A DNA stretch of 64,000 nt, taken from the NCBI RefSeq assembly GCF_008369295.1, contig NZ_VOBG01000020.1, positions 32,291 to 96,290 on the forward strand. Reading direction: 5' to 3'. A program made the translations under genes and the position numbers. Shown here piece after piece: positions 46,113-54,620 of the stretch (positions are counted from its first letter, which is position 1; every line of letters begins with the position of its first letter). The notes under the pieces were generated by a model that was not told where the DNA came from, searched no databases, and worked only from the letters and a program-made list of their open reading frames with translations. This stretch comes from Pseudomonas sp. ANT_H4 (lineage in GTDB: Bacteria; Pseudomonadota; Gammaproteobacteria; Pseudomonadales; Pseudomonadaceae).

Positions 46113-46855
46113 AGAGGTGTGCTCCGTGGGTGAGTGGAGAACAGCGTCAGCAGGCGATCCGGCGTCAGTGCCTCTTTGGGTGTTGCATCAAACAGCACAC
46201 GGCGATTCAGCCCGGTAACCCGGTCTGCCAGGCGGCCGACGGCTTCCAGGTCGTGTTCGATCCACAGCACGGTGATCCCGGCCTGGCGCCAGACGCTCAG
46301 CAGGCGTTCAAACACCTGGATGCCGGCCTCGTCGAGGGCTGACATTGGCTCATCTAGTACCAGCAATTGCGGCGCCGGGATCAAGCCCTGGGCCAGCAGC
46401 ACCCGCTGGCGTTCACCGCCGGACAGCGCACCCATGCGCCGTTTGCGTTTGTCCTGCATGCCGACCCGCTCCAGCGCCTCGCCAATCGCCCCGGCGTAAT
46501 GTCGGGACAAGCCAAGGAAGGCCGGGCGGCGCTGGCACATGGCGGCCATGAAGTCGTCGACGGTCATCGGCAGGCCCCGGTCGAACTCCAGGGCCTGAGG
46601 CACATAGCCAATGGTGCCGGGCGCTTCGGGCCAGTGCAGGCTCAGTTGACCCTGGTGCGGGGTTTGCCCCAGCAGCGTCTTGATCAGTGAACTTTTGCCG
46701 CCGCCGTTGGGGCCGACCAGGGCGTGGATGCTGCCTGGCTGCACCTGGAAACTCACATCGTCGAGGATTATGGTGCGGCCGAGGGTCAGTGAGACCTTGT
46801 TGAAATCCAGGGTTGGGCCAACGCTTGCGACCTGCAGGTGTTCGACCGCCGTCAT
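46109..46855 (-). CDS. fpvD: ABC transporter ATP-binding protein FpvD
   Basis: The 248-residue ATPase shows Walker A GPNGGGKSS, signature LSGGERQRV, Walker B LLVLDEPMSALDE and the switch His in WIEHD. It overlaps fpvC and fpvE by four bases each, so FpvC-D-E are translated as a unit. Confidence 0.95.
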   Translation of the reverse strand: MTAVEHLQVASVGPTLDFNKVSLTLGRTIILDDVSFQVQPGSIHALVGPNGGGKSSLIKTLLGQTPHQGQLSLHWPEAPGTIGYVPQALEFDRGLPMTVDDFMAAMCQRRPAFLGLSRHYAGAIGEALERVGMQDKRKRRMGALSGGERQRVLLAQGLIPAPQLLVLDEPMSALDEAGIQVFERLLSVWRQAGITVLWIEHDLEAVGRLADRVTGLNRRVLFDATPKEALTPDRLLTLFSTHPRSTPL

Positions 46856-47772
46856 GCCCCTGCCTCCTGGATTGCCCGAACCACGGTATTGAGGTTGCCG
46901 GTCATTTCCACTTCATATTTTTCAGCGCTGTATTCGCCGTAGGAAATATGCGACAGCGGGTACAGCTTGACCCCGGATTCACGCTGGATGGTGTCGACGT
47001 AGCTGGAAGGGAAGTCCATTTCCGAGAAAATTACTTTTACGTCCAGTTCCCGCAGTTGGTCGATGGTCTTCTTCAACTGGCTCGGGCTTGGCTCGATACC
47101 GTGGGCCGGTTCAACCACAGCGGTGACTTCCAGGCCAAACTCGCGCAGCAGGTAGTCATAGGCGGCGTGCACCGTCGCTACGCGCAGGTCGGCGTTGGGG
47201 GCGCTGGTTAGCTTGGCCAGGGCGTCGGCGCGCATCTGGCGTAGGCGTTTACCGTAGGCACGGGCGTTTTGGGTGTAGGTCTTGGCATTGTCCGGGTCGA
47301 GCTTGCCCAGTTCCCGGGCGATGTTGTTGACCTGGGCAATGGATGCGCTGATGGACAGGAAGGTGTGCGGGTTGACCACCTTGCCTGCGCCACGGGCGGC
47401 ATTGCCGGTGGCGGCCAGCAGCGGCACGTTGGCGTTGGCTTCGATCACCGGGATGTCCGGGCGCTCGCTGGTGGCGATCATGCGGTCGGCAAAGTCATCG
47501 TGGCCGACGCCGTTGAGCACGATCACGTCCAGGGTGCCGATGCGCTTGATGTCTTCGGCGCGAGGCTCGTAGGCGTGGGGGTTGAAGCCGGCTGGAATCA
47601 GCGGCACCACCTCGGCCTTGTCGCCGACGATGTTGGCCACGTAGCTGTAATAAGGGTGCAGGGTGATGCCGATGCGCAGGCGTTTGGTTTGCTCTGCACT
47701 GGCCAGCGGCGCGAGTAACACGGTAAACAGGCCTACCAGCAGCAGGCGTAGTAGTGGAGATGAAATAGACAT
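46852..47772 (-). CDS. fpvC: Periplasmic binding protein FpvC
   Basis: The ATG at 47772 gives 306 residues with a signal peptide ending near PLASA-EQ; the frame to 47850 is not used because it would put the signal peptide inside. It is a cluster-9 binding protein with metal-ligand-type His residues (ITLHPYYSYVANIVGD, GFNPHAYEPRAEDI, HDDFADR, PHTFLSISASI). In P. aeruginosa it binds pyoverdine-Fe and is the chelator/acceptor for released iron. It lies 34 bases after fpvK. Confidence 0.92.
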   Translation of the reverse strand: MSISSPLLRLLLVGLFTVLLAPLASAEQTKRLRIGITLHPYYSYVANIVGDKAEVVPLIPAGFNPHAYEPRAEDIKRIGTLDVIVLNGVGHDDFADRMIATSERPDIPVIEANANVPLLAATGNAARGAGKVVNPHTFLSISASIAQVNNIARELGKLDPDNAKTYTQNARAYGKRLRQMRADALAKLTSAPNADLRVATVHAAYDYLLREFGLEVTAVVEPAHGIEPSPSQLKKTIDQLRELDVKVIFSEMDFPSSYVDTIQRESGVKLYPLSHISYGEYSAEKYEVEMTGNLNTVVRAIQEAGA

Positions 47773-47806
47773 GGGCAATCGTTCTTCTCTCGGATACAGC
47801 GTGAAT

Positions 47807-48382
47807 TCAGTGGCGGTGCTGACGGGTGACGCCGGCATCGAATTGCGCAACCACCTGTTGCCAGCCAGCGTCGATCAACGCCTGGTCAGTGAGGTCGGTC
47901 GGTGCCGCAAGGTTGGCGCGGCGGTTGAGCCAGATATCCGGTTCGGCGCCGCTCACCCGCATCAGCAGCGAGCCGCTGGCCTCGGGCGTCTGGCTTAAAC
48001 CCAGGTAGGCTGTAGGCTCCAGCAACTGCCAGCGGTGGTCGCCACGGCTTACCGAGCTGGCGTCCTGGGCGAAGGGTGCAAAGCCTTCTTCGCCCAGTTG
48101 TGTCGGGGTGGGCAGAGCGCTTTGCTCCTGCTGGAGCAAGTGGATTTCATCCAGGGTCACCCGCAGGTCGGCGTAGATACCTTGTTCGGCGGCGCTCAGG
48201 TCGCGGCGGGCGTCCAGTTGGTGGCTGTCCACGACATGGACTTCCTGGGTTTCGCCGTGCAACGCCACCACCGTGCCAGATACGGCCAGGATGATCAGGC
48301 ACAACAGCAGGACGTAGAGGGTTTCGTGCCCGGCTCCGGCCGGGCGGACGATTTGCGTGCTTCCTTTGGTCACGGCAGTCAT
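47807..48382 (-). CDS. fpvK: Inner-membrane protein FpvK
   Basis: The 191-residue protein has one N-terminal membrane helix (about 25-45, LYVLLLCLIILAVSGTVVAL) and a periplasmic domain of the DUF6162 type. It corresponds by position and shape to PA2406 (FpvK), part of the FpvG-H-J-K complex that reduces ferripyoverdine iron. It overlaps fpvJ by four bases. Confidence 0.85.
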   Translation of the reverse strand: MTAVTKGSTQIVRPAGAGHETLYVLLLCLIILAVSGTVVALHGETQEVHVVDSHQLDARRDLSAAEQGIYADLRVTLDEIHLLQQEQSALPTPTQLGEEGFAPFAQDASSVSRGDHRWQLLEPTAYLGLSQTPEASGSLLMRVSGAEPDIWLNRRANLAAPTDLTDQALIDAGWQQVVAQFDAGVTRQHRH

Positions 48383-48708
48383 TGGCCTTGGATATCCGCT
48401 TGGTCGATCTCGACAACGTGGCCGGGGCCCGCGTCAAACAGCACGTAGAACTCGGCGGAAGGTTTCTTGAAGGTCAGGGTCGAGTCTTCACCCAGTTTGC
48501 CGGGCACCAGGATGGTTTCGTCGTAGCCGATCACATCCAGGGTCACGCCTGGCGCGCCGCTGCCGTCGGAAAAGCCGCCGGTGCATTGGATTTGCTCGCC
48601 GGGGATTTCCTTGCATTCGCACATCGGGTTGTGGGCCAGGGCGTAGGTGCTGAAGCCGGCACAGAGGATCAGCGCGGCGCAGGCACGGGTCAGGTGCATC
48701 AAAGTCAT
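48379..48708 (-). CDS. fpvJ: Periplasmic protein FpvJ
   Basis: The 109-residue protein has a signal peptide (ALILCAGFSTYALA-HN) and a small beta domain opening NPMCECKEI with a Cys-x-Cys pair. It corresponds to PA2405 (FpvJ), accessory to the FpvG reductase. Four-base overlaps on both sides couple it to fpvH and fpvK. Confidence 0.85.
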   Translation of the reverse strand: MTLMHLTRACAALILCAGFSTYALAHNPMCECKEIPGEQIQCTGGFSDGSGAPGVTLDVIGYDETILVPGKLGEDSTLTFKKPSAEFYVLFDAGPGHVVEIDQADIQGQ

Positions 48709-49244
48709 GGTTTAACTCCTTGCTTGTTCAGCCAGGCGACGGTGGCAGGCGAGGCCTGGCTCAAGGGAATGGAAGCCTGTTGCATGCTGCCGTCCCAGCC
48801 TTCCATGGTGATCCACAGTTCGGCGTCGGGCGGGGTACGTTCTGGAATAGGCAAGCCAGCGCCCATGCGGTATGGGGTGCCGAAGAAAATTACCCCGGCG
48901 GCCCGCAGGCTGCGCGGCTTGCCGATACGCAAGTAGGTGGCCTTGACCTGATCGCCGCAGGTGGCGCATAGGGCTGCGTTGAAGAACTTCATGGGGCCCG
49001 CCGGGTTCGGCGCCGGAGCTTCATTACGAAACTCGGCCAGCCTGATGCTCCAGGGGCCGACCTGAACTTCGCCGATTTCCCGTTGACCCAGGCCGCTGTC
49101 ACCGCGAAACAGTGCGGCGTCGGCAAAGTACTTGGGCATGAAGCCCAGGGGCACCAGCAACAGCAGGATATTGATGTGAAAGCGCCATTTAAGCCAAAAG
49201 GCCCGCAGGGGCGAGGGCGGTTGAACGGTAGTGGCCTTGCTCAT
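48705..49244 (-). CDS. fpvH: Inner-membrane protein FpvH
   Basis: The 179-residue protein has one membrane helix at about 18-36 (FHINILLLLVPLGFMPKYF) and a periplasmic domain with a Cys pair (ALCATCGDQVKATYLRIGKP). It corresponds to PA2404 (FpvH), which forms a complex with the FpvG iron reductase. It overlaps fpvG and fpvJ by four bases each. Confidence 0.87.
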   Translation of the reverse strand: MSKATTVQPPSPLRAFWLKWRFHINILLLLVPLGFMPKYFADAALFRGDSGLGQREIGEVQVGPWSIRLAEFRNEAPAPNPAGPMKFFNAALCATCGDQVKATYLRIGKPRSLRAAGVIFFGTPYRMGAGLPIPERTPPDAELWITMEGWDGSMQQASIPLSQASPATVAWLNKQGVKP

Positions 49245-50443
49245 TGGTTGCCCTCCGGGGTTTCAGCCTGCATGGCGGGGATCTGCGTCGTTTGCCGGGT
49301 CGCTTTGGCACTGCGCTTGAGGGCGTGGAAGGTGGCCAGGGCCGTGCGCTTGCTCCAGATCAGCAGGCCGCTCAAGACCATCATGCTCAGCAACAGGCCG
49401 AAGAAGAACCAGATCAGCTTGATCCAGATCCCGCCAAAGTCACCGGTGTGCAACGGGCGCATGGATTCGGTGACGAACTCAAGGGCCGAGCGGTCGGACA
49501 GCAGGTGCGAGGCGGCGATTTCGCCACTGTAGGGGTTGATCTCCGCAGTCTGGAACATCAACGGGTACCAGCCCCTCCCGCCGATACGCAAATGGCTGTA
49601 GGCGTTGCTCGGCAGACTCACGAAGCTGGCCTCAAGCCCCGGAATACGCTGGGTGGCAATGTTGATTGCGTCGTCCAGGGGAATCATCGGCGAAGGCACG
49701 CCAGGGCTGGACATCGGTACCTTGTCCCGGGAAATCACCGGTACCACCGGCTGGCTGGAAATGGTGATCTGGTTGTCCCCCAGAATCGCCTGGATCATGA
49801 ACCAGGTACCGGTGATGGAAATAACGGCGATAAACCAGATCGACCAGATGCCACTCAGCCGGTGGAAATCACCCCAGAAGATTCGCGCACCATGGTTGAA
49901 GCGCAGGGTTGGTTTGAAGAAGCCTTTCCAGAAGCGCTTGTAGACCACAAGGCCGGTGACCAGCGAGGCCAGCATTGGCAGCCCCAAAAACGACACAAGG
50001 TACCAGCCCCAGCTGAAGCCATTAGTGAACGGCACCAGCCACCAGCCGTGCAGGGCACGGGTGAATTGCTGGAAGTTGAACGCGGGGCTGATGCCCTGGA
50101 TCACGCCGGTGTATGGATTGACGTACACCGATACGGAGCGGCCATCGGGGTAGCTGACGTCAACGTCCAGGGCGAAATGTGATTCGTCCGGGCGGCTCAG
50201 GGATTCGACAATGGCCTTGGGCTCAGCGCGTTTGATGGCGGTAATGACCTGGTCATAACTGAGGGGTTCGGCATCGTCCGACGGCTTGCTGGCCCGCATG
50301 TCCGGGTTGGCCAGCCAGACGATTTCCTGGCTGACCACCGCCAGGGTGCCGGTGACGCAGACGATCAGTACGAAGAACCAGATGGGCAATGCCAGCCAGC
50401 TGTGTACGAGAAACCAGAGTTTGGAGCGCGACTTTTTCAACAT
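49241..50443 (-). CDS. fpvG: PepSY-type membrane iron reductase FpvG
   Basis: The 400-residue PepSY-associated membrane protein has four helices (start WFLVHSWLALPIWFFVLIV, then LVSFLGLPMLASLVTGLVVY, IWSIWFIAVISITGTWFMI and LIWFFFGLLLSMMVLSGLLIW) with His residues near helix ends (VHSW, ARALHGWW, FHRLSG, RPLHTG) fit for heme ligation, and two PepSY periplasmic parts. FpvG reduces Fe3+ in ferripyoverdine in the periplasm. It heads the fpvGHJKCDEF operon. Confidence 0.93.
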   Translation of the reverse strand: MLKKSRSKLWFLVHSWLALPIWFFVLIVCVTGTLAVVSQEIVWLANPDMRASKPSDDAEPLSYDQVITAIKRAEPKAIVESLSRPDESHFALDVDVSYPDGRSVSVYVNPYTGVIQGISPAFNFQQFTRALHGWWLVPFTNGFSWGWYLVSFLGLPMLASLVTGLVVYKRFWKGFFKPTLRFNHGARIFWGDFHRLSGIWSIWFIAVISITGTWFMIQAILGDNQITISSQPVVPVISRDKVPMSSPGVPSPMIPLDDAINIATQRIPGLEASFVSLPSNAYSHLRIGGRGWYPLMFQTAEINPYSGEIAASHLLSDRSALEFVTESMRPLHTGDFGGIWIKLIWFFFGLLLSMMVLSGLLIWSKRTALATFHALKRSAKATRQTTQIPAMQAETPEGNQ

Positions 50444-50511
50444 GTTAATGGGGGGTCTTGATCGGAGGGGGGCAGTGAAGGCCCGGGAAAGGCCGGTCGT
50501 AGCTTTTGCTT

Positions 50512-50536
50512 ACGCGACAGGCTGTATCTAGATTAA
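50512..50536 (-). promoter_or_regulatory. Possible PvdS-type promoter of the fpv operon
   Basis: On the minus strand TTAAT and CGT are 17 bases apart, one mismatch from the IS box, about 70 bases before fpvG. GATGAGAATCA at 50540-50550 is a partial Fur-box match. Either could give iron control; neither is strong. Confidence 0.35.
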
Positions 50537-50659
50537 GACGGATGAGAATCAAAAAACTCTAAGCTAGATATGAAAGTAAATGTTTCAGATACGCATTTGC
50601 AGGGCGTTCTGAAATCATACAGCACCGGGGGAAGCGTGGTGGGGGGCATGAGGTGTGTT

Positions 50660-50685
50660 GCAGGAGCGAGCGTGCCCGCTCCTGC
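50660..50685. repeat. REP-like hairpin GCAGGAGCG/CGCTCCTGC
   Basis: A nine-pair perfect stem with an eight-base loop, close to the VOC gene stop. It is related to the REP arm GTAGGAGCGAG and may act as transcript end for the VOC gene. Confidence 0.65.
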
Positions 50686-50693
50686 CTTGGCGC

Positions 50694-51155
50694 TTAGCCT
50701 TGCTTGAACATATCTTCGGCACGCTGGCGAACTTGTTCCACCGTCAAATCCTCCTTGCGGGTGGCCAGGAACCATACATGCCCGAACGGATCTTTCAGCG
50801 TCCCGGAGCGGTCGCCGTAAAACTGGTCCTTGGGTTCTGATATCACGATGCCCCCGGCCGCAACGGCCTGTTTGTACTGCGCGTCGACATCGTTGACATA
50901 CAAATGCAGACCGACGCTGGTGTGCTCTTTCCCAGGACTGCCAAAGGCCATTTCGCCACAGGGCGAAGCCAGCATGATTGCCGAATCGCCAATGCGCAGT
51001 TCAGCGTGCCCAATCTTGCCGTCAGGCATGTCCAGACGCATGATTTCGGTGGCGCCAAAGGCTTTCTTGTAGAACTCGATGGCCTCAGCGGCTTTGTCGA
51101 TACCCAGGTAGGGCGTGATGCTGTGGTAGCCCTCGGGGATAGGTTTAACGCTCAT
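50694..51155 (-). CDS. VOC-family (glyoxalase/PhnB-like) protein
   Basis: The ATG at 51155 gives 153 residues; a frame to 51290 is longer but lacks features. It has two beta-alpha-beta-beta-beta modules: ITPYLGIDKAAEAIEFYKKAFGA with HAELRIGDSAIMLA, and VGLHLYVNDVDAQYKQAVAAGG ending in KDPFGHVWFLAT. This is the PhnB/YdjH-like branch of unknown substrate. It is monocistronic, divergent from nothing; fpvG lies 250 bases downstream on the same strand. Confidence 0.82.
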   Translation of the reverse strand: MSVKPIPEGYHSITPYLGIDKAAEAIEFYKKAFGATEIMRLDMPDGKIGHAELRIGDSAIMLASPCGEMAFGSPGKEHTSVGLHLYVNDVDAQYKQAVAAGGIVISEPKDQFYGDRSGTLKDPFGHVWFLATRKEDLTVEQVRQRAEDMFKQG

Positions 51156-51342
51156 TTTGTTCTCCTTGATTGTTGTTGTGAATGAAACCGGTTTTTCCGG
51201 TCTTTTCACTATAGGCCAAGCCTTCCGTGGCCTCTGGGCAGCCGACGAGGTGTTCGCCCTGTAACAGCAAGCAGGCGGTTTGCTGTGCATCGGTCGGTTG
51301 CCAGTCAGTCAATTAGATTCAAGCGGGGTTCCAGGCCGATGA

Positions 51343-51795
51343 TTATTCGGTGGGGGTTGTTGGTTCCAGCAACTGCGCGCCGGGCCCGTGCTCACCGAGT
51401 TTGTCATCCTGATTGCGCAACGGGCACGCCTCCAGCGACAGACACCCACAGCCAATGCAGCCATTGAGCTTGTCGCGCAGCATCATCAGTTTATTGATGC
51501 GCTCATCCAGGTCCTCACGCCATAGCGCAGACAGGCGCTCCCAGTCCGCCGCGGTTGGCGTGCGGCCATTAGGCAGGGTTTGCAGGGCCTCATGGATCGT
51601 CGCCAGTGGAATGCCCAGGCGCTGGGCAATCTTGATCACCACCACACGCCGCAGCACATCCCGGGGATAACGCCGCTGATTGCCGGCATTGCGATTGCTT
51701 GTGATCAAACCCTTGGTTTCGTAGAAATGCAGGGCGGTGACGGCCACGCCACTGCGCGCCGCCAGTTGGCCGACGGTGAGTGCCTTGATGACCAT
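51343..51795 (-). CDS. soxR: Redox-sensing MerR-family regulator SoxR
   Basis: From the ATG at 51795 (GGAG site) the protein is 150 residues: MerR HTH (TVGQLAARSGVAVTALHFYE, NQRRYPRDVLRRV), a dimerisation helix, and the 2Fe-2S cluster motif CIGCGCLSLEACPL (C-x2-C-x-C-x5-C). SoxR is oxidised by redox-cycling compounds and then activates its target. The divergent monooxygenase-like gene has a SoxR-type promoter, so it is the probable target. Confidence 0.95.
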   Translation of the reverse strand: MVIKALTVGQLAARSGVAVTALHFYETKGLITSNRNAGNQRRYPRDVLRRVVVIKIAQRLGIPLATIHEALQTLPNGRTPTAADWERLSALWREDLDERINKLMMLRDKLNGCIGCGCLSLEACPLRNQDDKLGEHGPGAQLLEPTTPTE

Positions 51796-51815
51796 AAAAA
51801 ACTCCGAAAGAACCC

Positions 51816-51846
51816 TTGACCTTGACTTAACTAGAGGTTTTACCCT
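51816..51846 (+). promoter_or_regulatory. SoxR-activated promoter of the monooxygenase-like gene
   Basis: TTGACC (-35, 51816-51821) and TACCCT (-10, 51841-51846) are 19 bases apart, the overlong spacer of MerR-type targets. Between them, 51820-51837 reads CCTTGACTTAACTAGAGG, matching the SoxR box at 14 of 18 positions. Confidence 0.75.
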
Positions 51847-51895
51847 GCGCTGCATCGAATCGCAAGATTGTGCCTACAGTGAGAGGGGAATATTC

Positions 51896-52261
51896 ATGCA
51901 GGTATCAGAGAGAAGTCGCAGCTTTACCCAACTGATCGAGTTCCAGATCGAACCCCAGCAGCAATCCGCACTGGTTGCGGCCCTGTCGTCCCAGAGCGAG
52001 CGCCTTGCCCTGGGCCATGGCGGCTTTCTCAGTGCGAGCGTGCAGGTCAGCGATGACGGGCGGCGGGTGCTCAGCTACTTGCAATGGCGCTCCCGCGAGG
52101 ATGGTGAAGCGGCCTTCAAGCGCTTTGAACAGGGTGAAGAGGATTTCTGGACGCTGATTCGCGCCCATCAGGCCACGGCCGTGACCTTCGGCTCGTTCCA
52201 GGTGCTGCGCAGCATCGAGCGTAGCCATGACGACGCGTTGCAGTGCCGGCTAAATGGATAG
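51896..52261 (+). CDS. Antibiotic biosynthesis monooxygenase (ABM)-fold protein, SoxR target
   Basis: The ATG at 51896 follows GAGAGGGGAA and gives 121 residues. The ABM ferredoxin-like fold is seen in FTQLIEFQIEPQQQSALVAAL and LSYLQWRSREDGEAAFKRFE. Proteins of this fold range from quinol monooxygenases to heme oxygenases; the reaction here is unknown. A SoxR-type promoter suggests induction by redox-cycling agents such as phenazines. Confidence 0.82.
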   Translation: MQVSERSRSFTQLIEFQIEPQQQSALVAALSSQSERLALGHGGFLSASVQVSDDGRRVLSYLQWRSREDGEAAFKRFEQGEEDFWTLIRAHQATAVTFGSFQVLRSIERSHDDALQCRLNG

Positions 52262-53353
52262 GTGCAACATGCGTTCTCCTTGCACGCTCTCCCCTGGCCG
52301 GCGCTTGTTCACCGCCAGTTCGCCGATCTTGATCAAGCGGGTGCGGGTGACGTTGCGGCTCAGGCCGAGCAGGTTGGCGGTATGCACCTGGTTGTAATGA
52401 CTGAAGCGGTAGGCGGCGCGCAGCAGCGCGTCTTCAACCTTTTCATGCAGGGCGCCGGCCTGTTCCTCGAAGAGCTTCTGAAACGCCCGCTGCAGTAAGG
52501 CTTCGGCACTGTTATCGATGCCGTGCTGACTGTCGTCCTGACGCTCGATGCGCATGTTCGACAGGCGCAGGTCGTCGCGTTCGATCAGGCCATTGCGGCA
52601 GATTAAAAGGGTGTGATGGATGACGTTTTCCAGCTCGCGGATATTGCCTGGCCAACTGTAGGCTTTAAGTTTTTGCTCGGCCTCGCGGCTGATGGTGATC
52701 GAACCGTAGCCCAGGCGCTGGCTGTAGGCTTCGATAAAGTGCCGGGTCAACGGTAGGATATCGCCGGGGCGGTCGCGCAATGGGCTCAGCTCCAGGCTGA
52801 CTACGTCGAGGCGGTAGTACAGGTCCTCGCGAAAATGCCCGGCGTTGATGGCCTTTTCCAGTTGTACGTTGGTCGCGGCCAGTACCCGCACATCTATGGG
52901 AATGCTTTTGCGTGAGCCCAGGCGCACCACTTCGCGCTCCTGCAATACCCGCAGCAGCTTGACCTGGATGGCCATCGGCAAGTCGCCGATTTCGTCGAGG
53001 AACAAGGTGCCGCCGTCGGCTTCTTCGAACCAGCCGGCCTTGGCGTTGATGGCACCAGTAAAGGCGCCTTTTTCATGGCCAAACAACTCGGCTTCCACCA
53101 GGGATTCGGAAAACGCCCCGCAGTTGACTGCCACGAATGGCCGGTTGCGCCGGGCGCTGAGGTTGTGAATGTGGCGTGCCACCAGCTCTTTACCGGTACC
53201 GGTTTCGCCGATGATCAGCACGCTGGCTTCGCTGGGTGCCACTTGCTGGATATGCGCCAGCAGCGCCTGGGATTTCGGGTCCTCGAAGACTTGCGCGGTG
53301 GCGCGGATCGAGGTCGCGAGAGCGGGCGAGGGCGGTAAGGTTAAAAGCTGCAT
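52250..53353 (-). CDS. sfnR: Sigma-54-dependent activator SfnR
   Basis: From the ATG at 53353 (AGAGG site; GTG at 53359 rejected) the protein has 367 residues: AAA+ domain with Walker A GETGTGKE, the sigma-54 loop ELFGHEKGAFTGA, Walker B GGTLFLDEIGDLP and the arginine finger region, then a C-terminal HTH (HTANLLGLSRNVTRTRLIK). It has no N-terminal sensor domain, as in SfnR, the regulator of dimethylsulfone and sulfonate use. It is the last gene of msuEDC-sfnR, two bases after msuC. Confidence 0.9.
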   Translation of the reverse strand: MQLLTLPPSPALATSIRATAQVFEDPKSQALLAHIQQVAPSEASVLIIGETGTGKELVARHIHNLSARRNRPFVAVNCGAFSESLVEAELFGHEKGAFTGAINAKAGWFEEADGGTLFLDEIGDLPMAIQVKLLRVLQEREVVRLGSRKSIPIDVRVLAATNVQLEKAINAGHFREDLYYRLDVVSLELSPLRDRPGDILPLTRHFIEAYSQRLGYGSITISREAEQKLKAYSWPGNIRELENVIHHTLLICRNGLIERDDLRLSNMRIERQDDSQHGIDNSAEALLQRAFQKLFEEQAGALHEKVEDALLRAAYRFSHYNQVHTANLLGLSRNVTRTRLIKIGELAVNKRRPGESVQGERMLHLSI

Positions 53354-53361
53354 GGGCACCT

Positions 53362-54549
53362 CTAGGAGTAGAACGTCGGAGTCGGCAGGGACTGGTTCAA
53401 GGCCCAGTCGCCCAGTTCATGGAGCTTGTAGTCCACCGGATCGTGCAAGGTTTGCGTGCGCAGATTGCGCCAGTGCCGGTCCAGGCGCAGGGAGGCGTGG
53501 GTGGAGCGCGCACCGGTGACTTCAAACAGGCGGCTGCACAGTTCCAGGCCATTGCGGGTTGCCGCGACCTTGGCGGTAGCGATGGCAATAGCCAGTTGGC
53601 CGCGCTCGTCCTCGCTCAGGTTGGGGCCTTTGGCCCAGGCCTGGTCCAGCAGGTCGGCTGCCCGTTCTACCAGCAGTCGCACACCTTCCAGCGCGACCCA
53701 GAAATCGCCGTAATGTCTGAGTACGTAAGGGTCCTGGCGCACATCCTGGGCCGTGGATTTGTGCCAGGGACGGGTTTCGGTGAGGGTGTAGTTGCGGGCC
53801 TCCTCGAAAGCGCCTTCGGCAATGCCGAGGAACATGTGGGTGAACGTCAATTGGGCAATCAACGGGCGTAGGCAGGCGAATGGCGTGCTCAGGGGGCCGG
53901 GGTCCAGCAGCAATTCCGACTCTTCCACGCGCACCCGTTCGAAGCTGGCGCTGCCGCTGTCGGTCTGGCGCTGGCCGATACTGTTCCAGTCGTTGTGCAC
54001 GGTGATGCCGCTGCGCCCGCTGGGGATGGCGGCGATCAGCAGCTTGCCGCCGGCGTTTTCATCCACTGCCGAGGCGATCAGCATTTGTGAATCGCTGGCG
54101 CCGGAGCAGAAGCTTTTCTTGCCGGAGAACTCACGCCAGCCGCCGAAGTCCTTGACGACGGTGCGGGTGTCCAACGGGTTGAGGGCATTGCCCCAGAACC
54201 AGTTTTTGCGGGCGGTCTGTTCGAACCAGGGTTGCCATTGTTCCGGGCGGGAAAACAGCCGCACGGTGGCCAGCATCAGGTGATGAAAACCGAAAACGTG
54301 AGCGATGGAGCTGTCGACCTTGGCGAATTCGCGCACGATTTCGAGGGTTTCGCTCCAGCGCGCGCCAAGGCCGCCGTATTGTGTAGGAATGCTCAGGGCC
54401 AGCAGGCCGCTGTTGCGCAAGGCGTCACGCTCGGCCTTGGGGGTGCCGCCGCGCTCGTCGCGCTCGACGGCGGTCAGGGCAAATTCGGCGGCCAGCAGTC
54501 TGGCGGTCTGCAAGGGTGACGGCAGGACGCTGTGGGGTTTGGCTGTCAC
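53362..54549 (-). CDS. msuC: FMNH2-dependent monooxygenase MsuC (acyl-CoA-dehydrogenase fold)
   Basis: The 395-residue protein (GTG start) has the acyl-CoA dehydrogenase fold of the DszC/MsuC group: LLALSIPTQYGGLGARW, FHHLMLATVRLF, and a C-terminal helical bundle. In Pseudomonas MsuC oxidises methanesulfinate to methanesulfonate using FMNH2 from MsuE. It sits between msuD and sfnR as in P. aeruginosa PA2355. Confidence 0.87.
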   Translation of the reverse strand: MTAKPHSVLPSPLQTARLLAAEFALTAVERDERGGTPKAERDALRNSGLLALSIPTQYGGLGARWSETLEIVREFAKVDSSIAHVFGFHHLMLATVRLFSRPEQWQPWFEQTARKNWFWGNALNPLDTRTVVKDFGGWREFSGKKSFCSGASDSQMLIASAVDENAGGKLLIAAIPSGRSGITVHNDWNSIGQRQTDSGSASFERVRVEESELLLDPGPLSTPFACLRPLIAQLTFTHMFLGIAEGAFEEARNYTLTETRPWHKSTAQDVRQDPYVLRHYGDFWVALEGVRLLVERAADLLDQAWAKGPNLSEDERGQLAIAIATAKVAATRNGLELCSRLFEVTGARSTHASLRLDRHWRNLRTQTLHDPVDYKLHELGDWALNQSLPTPTFYS

Positions 54550-54575
54550 GCGGGGGTTCCTCTTGGTAAGGCTTT

Positions 54576-54609
54576 CTGTGGGAGCGAGGGGGACGGCTAG
54601 TTCCTACAG
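54576..54609. repeat. Degenerate REP arm between msuC and msuD
   Basis: CTGTGGGAGCGAGGGGGACG followed by GCTAGTTCCTACAG resembles the variant REP arm at 8995-9030, with the middle shortened. It lies in the 71-base gap between msuC and msuD. Confidence 0.6.
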
Positions 54610-54620
54610 TTAAAAGCTGA

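Noticed and set aside
50575..50602. TAAAT on the plus strand near 50575 as another PvdS box
   Set aside because: The next CGT is 23 bases away, not 16-17, and no plus-strand gene follows.
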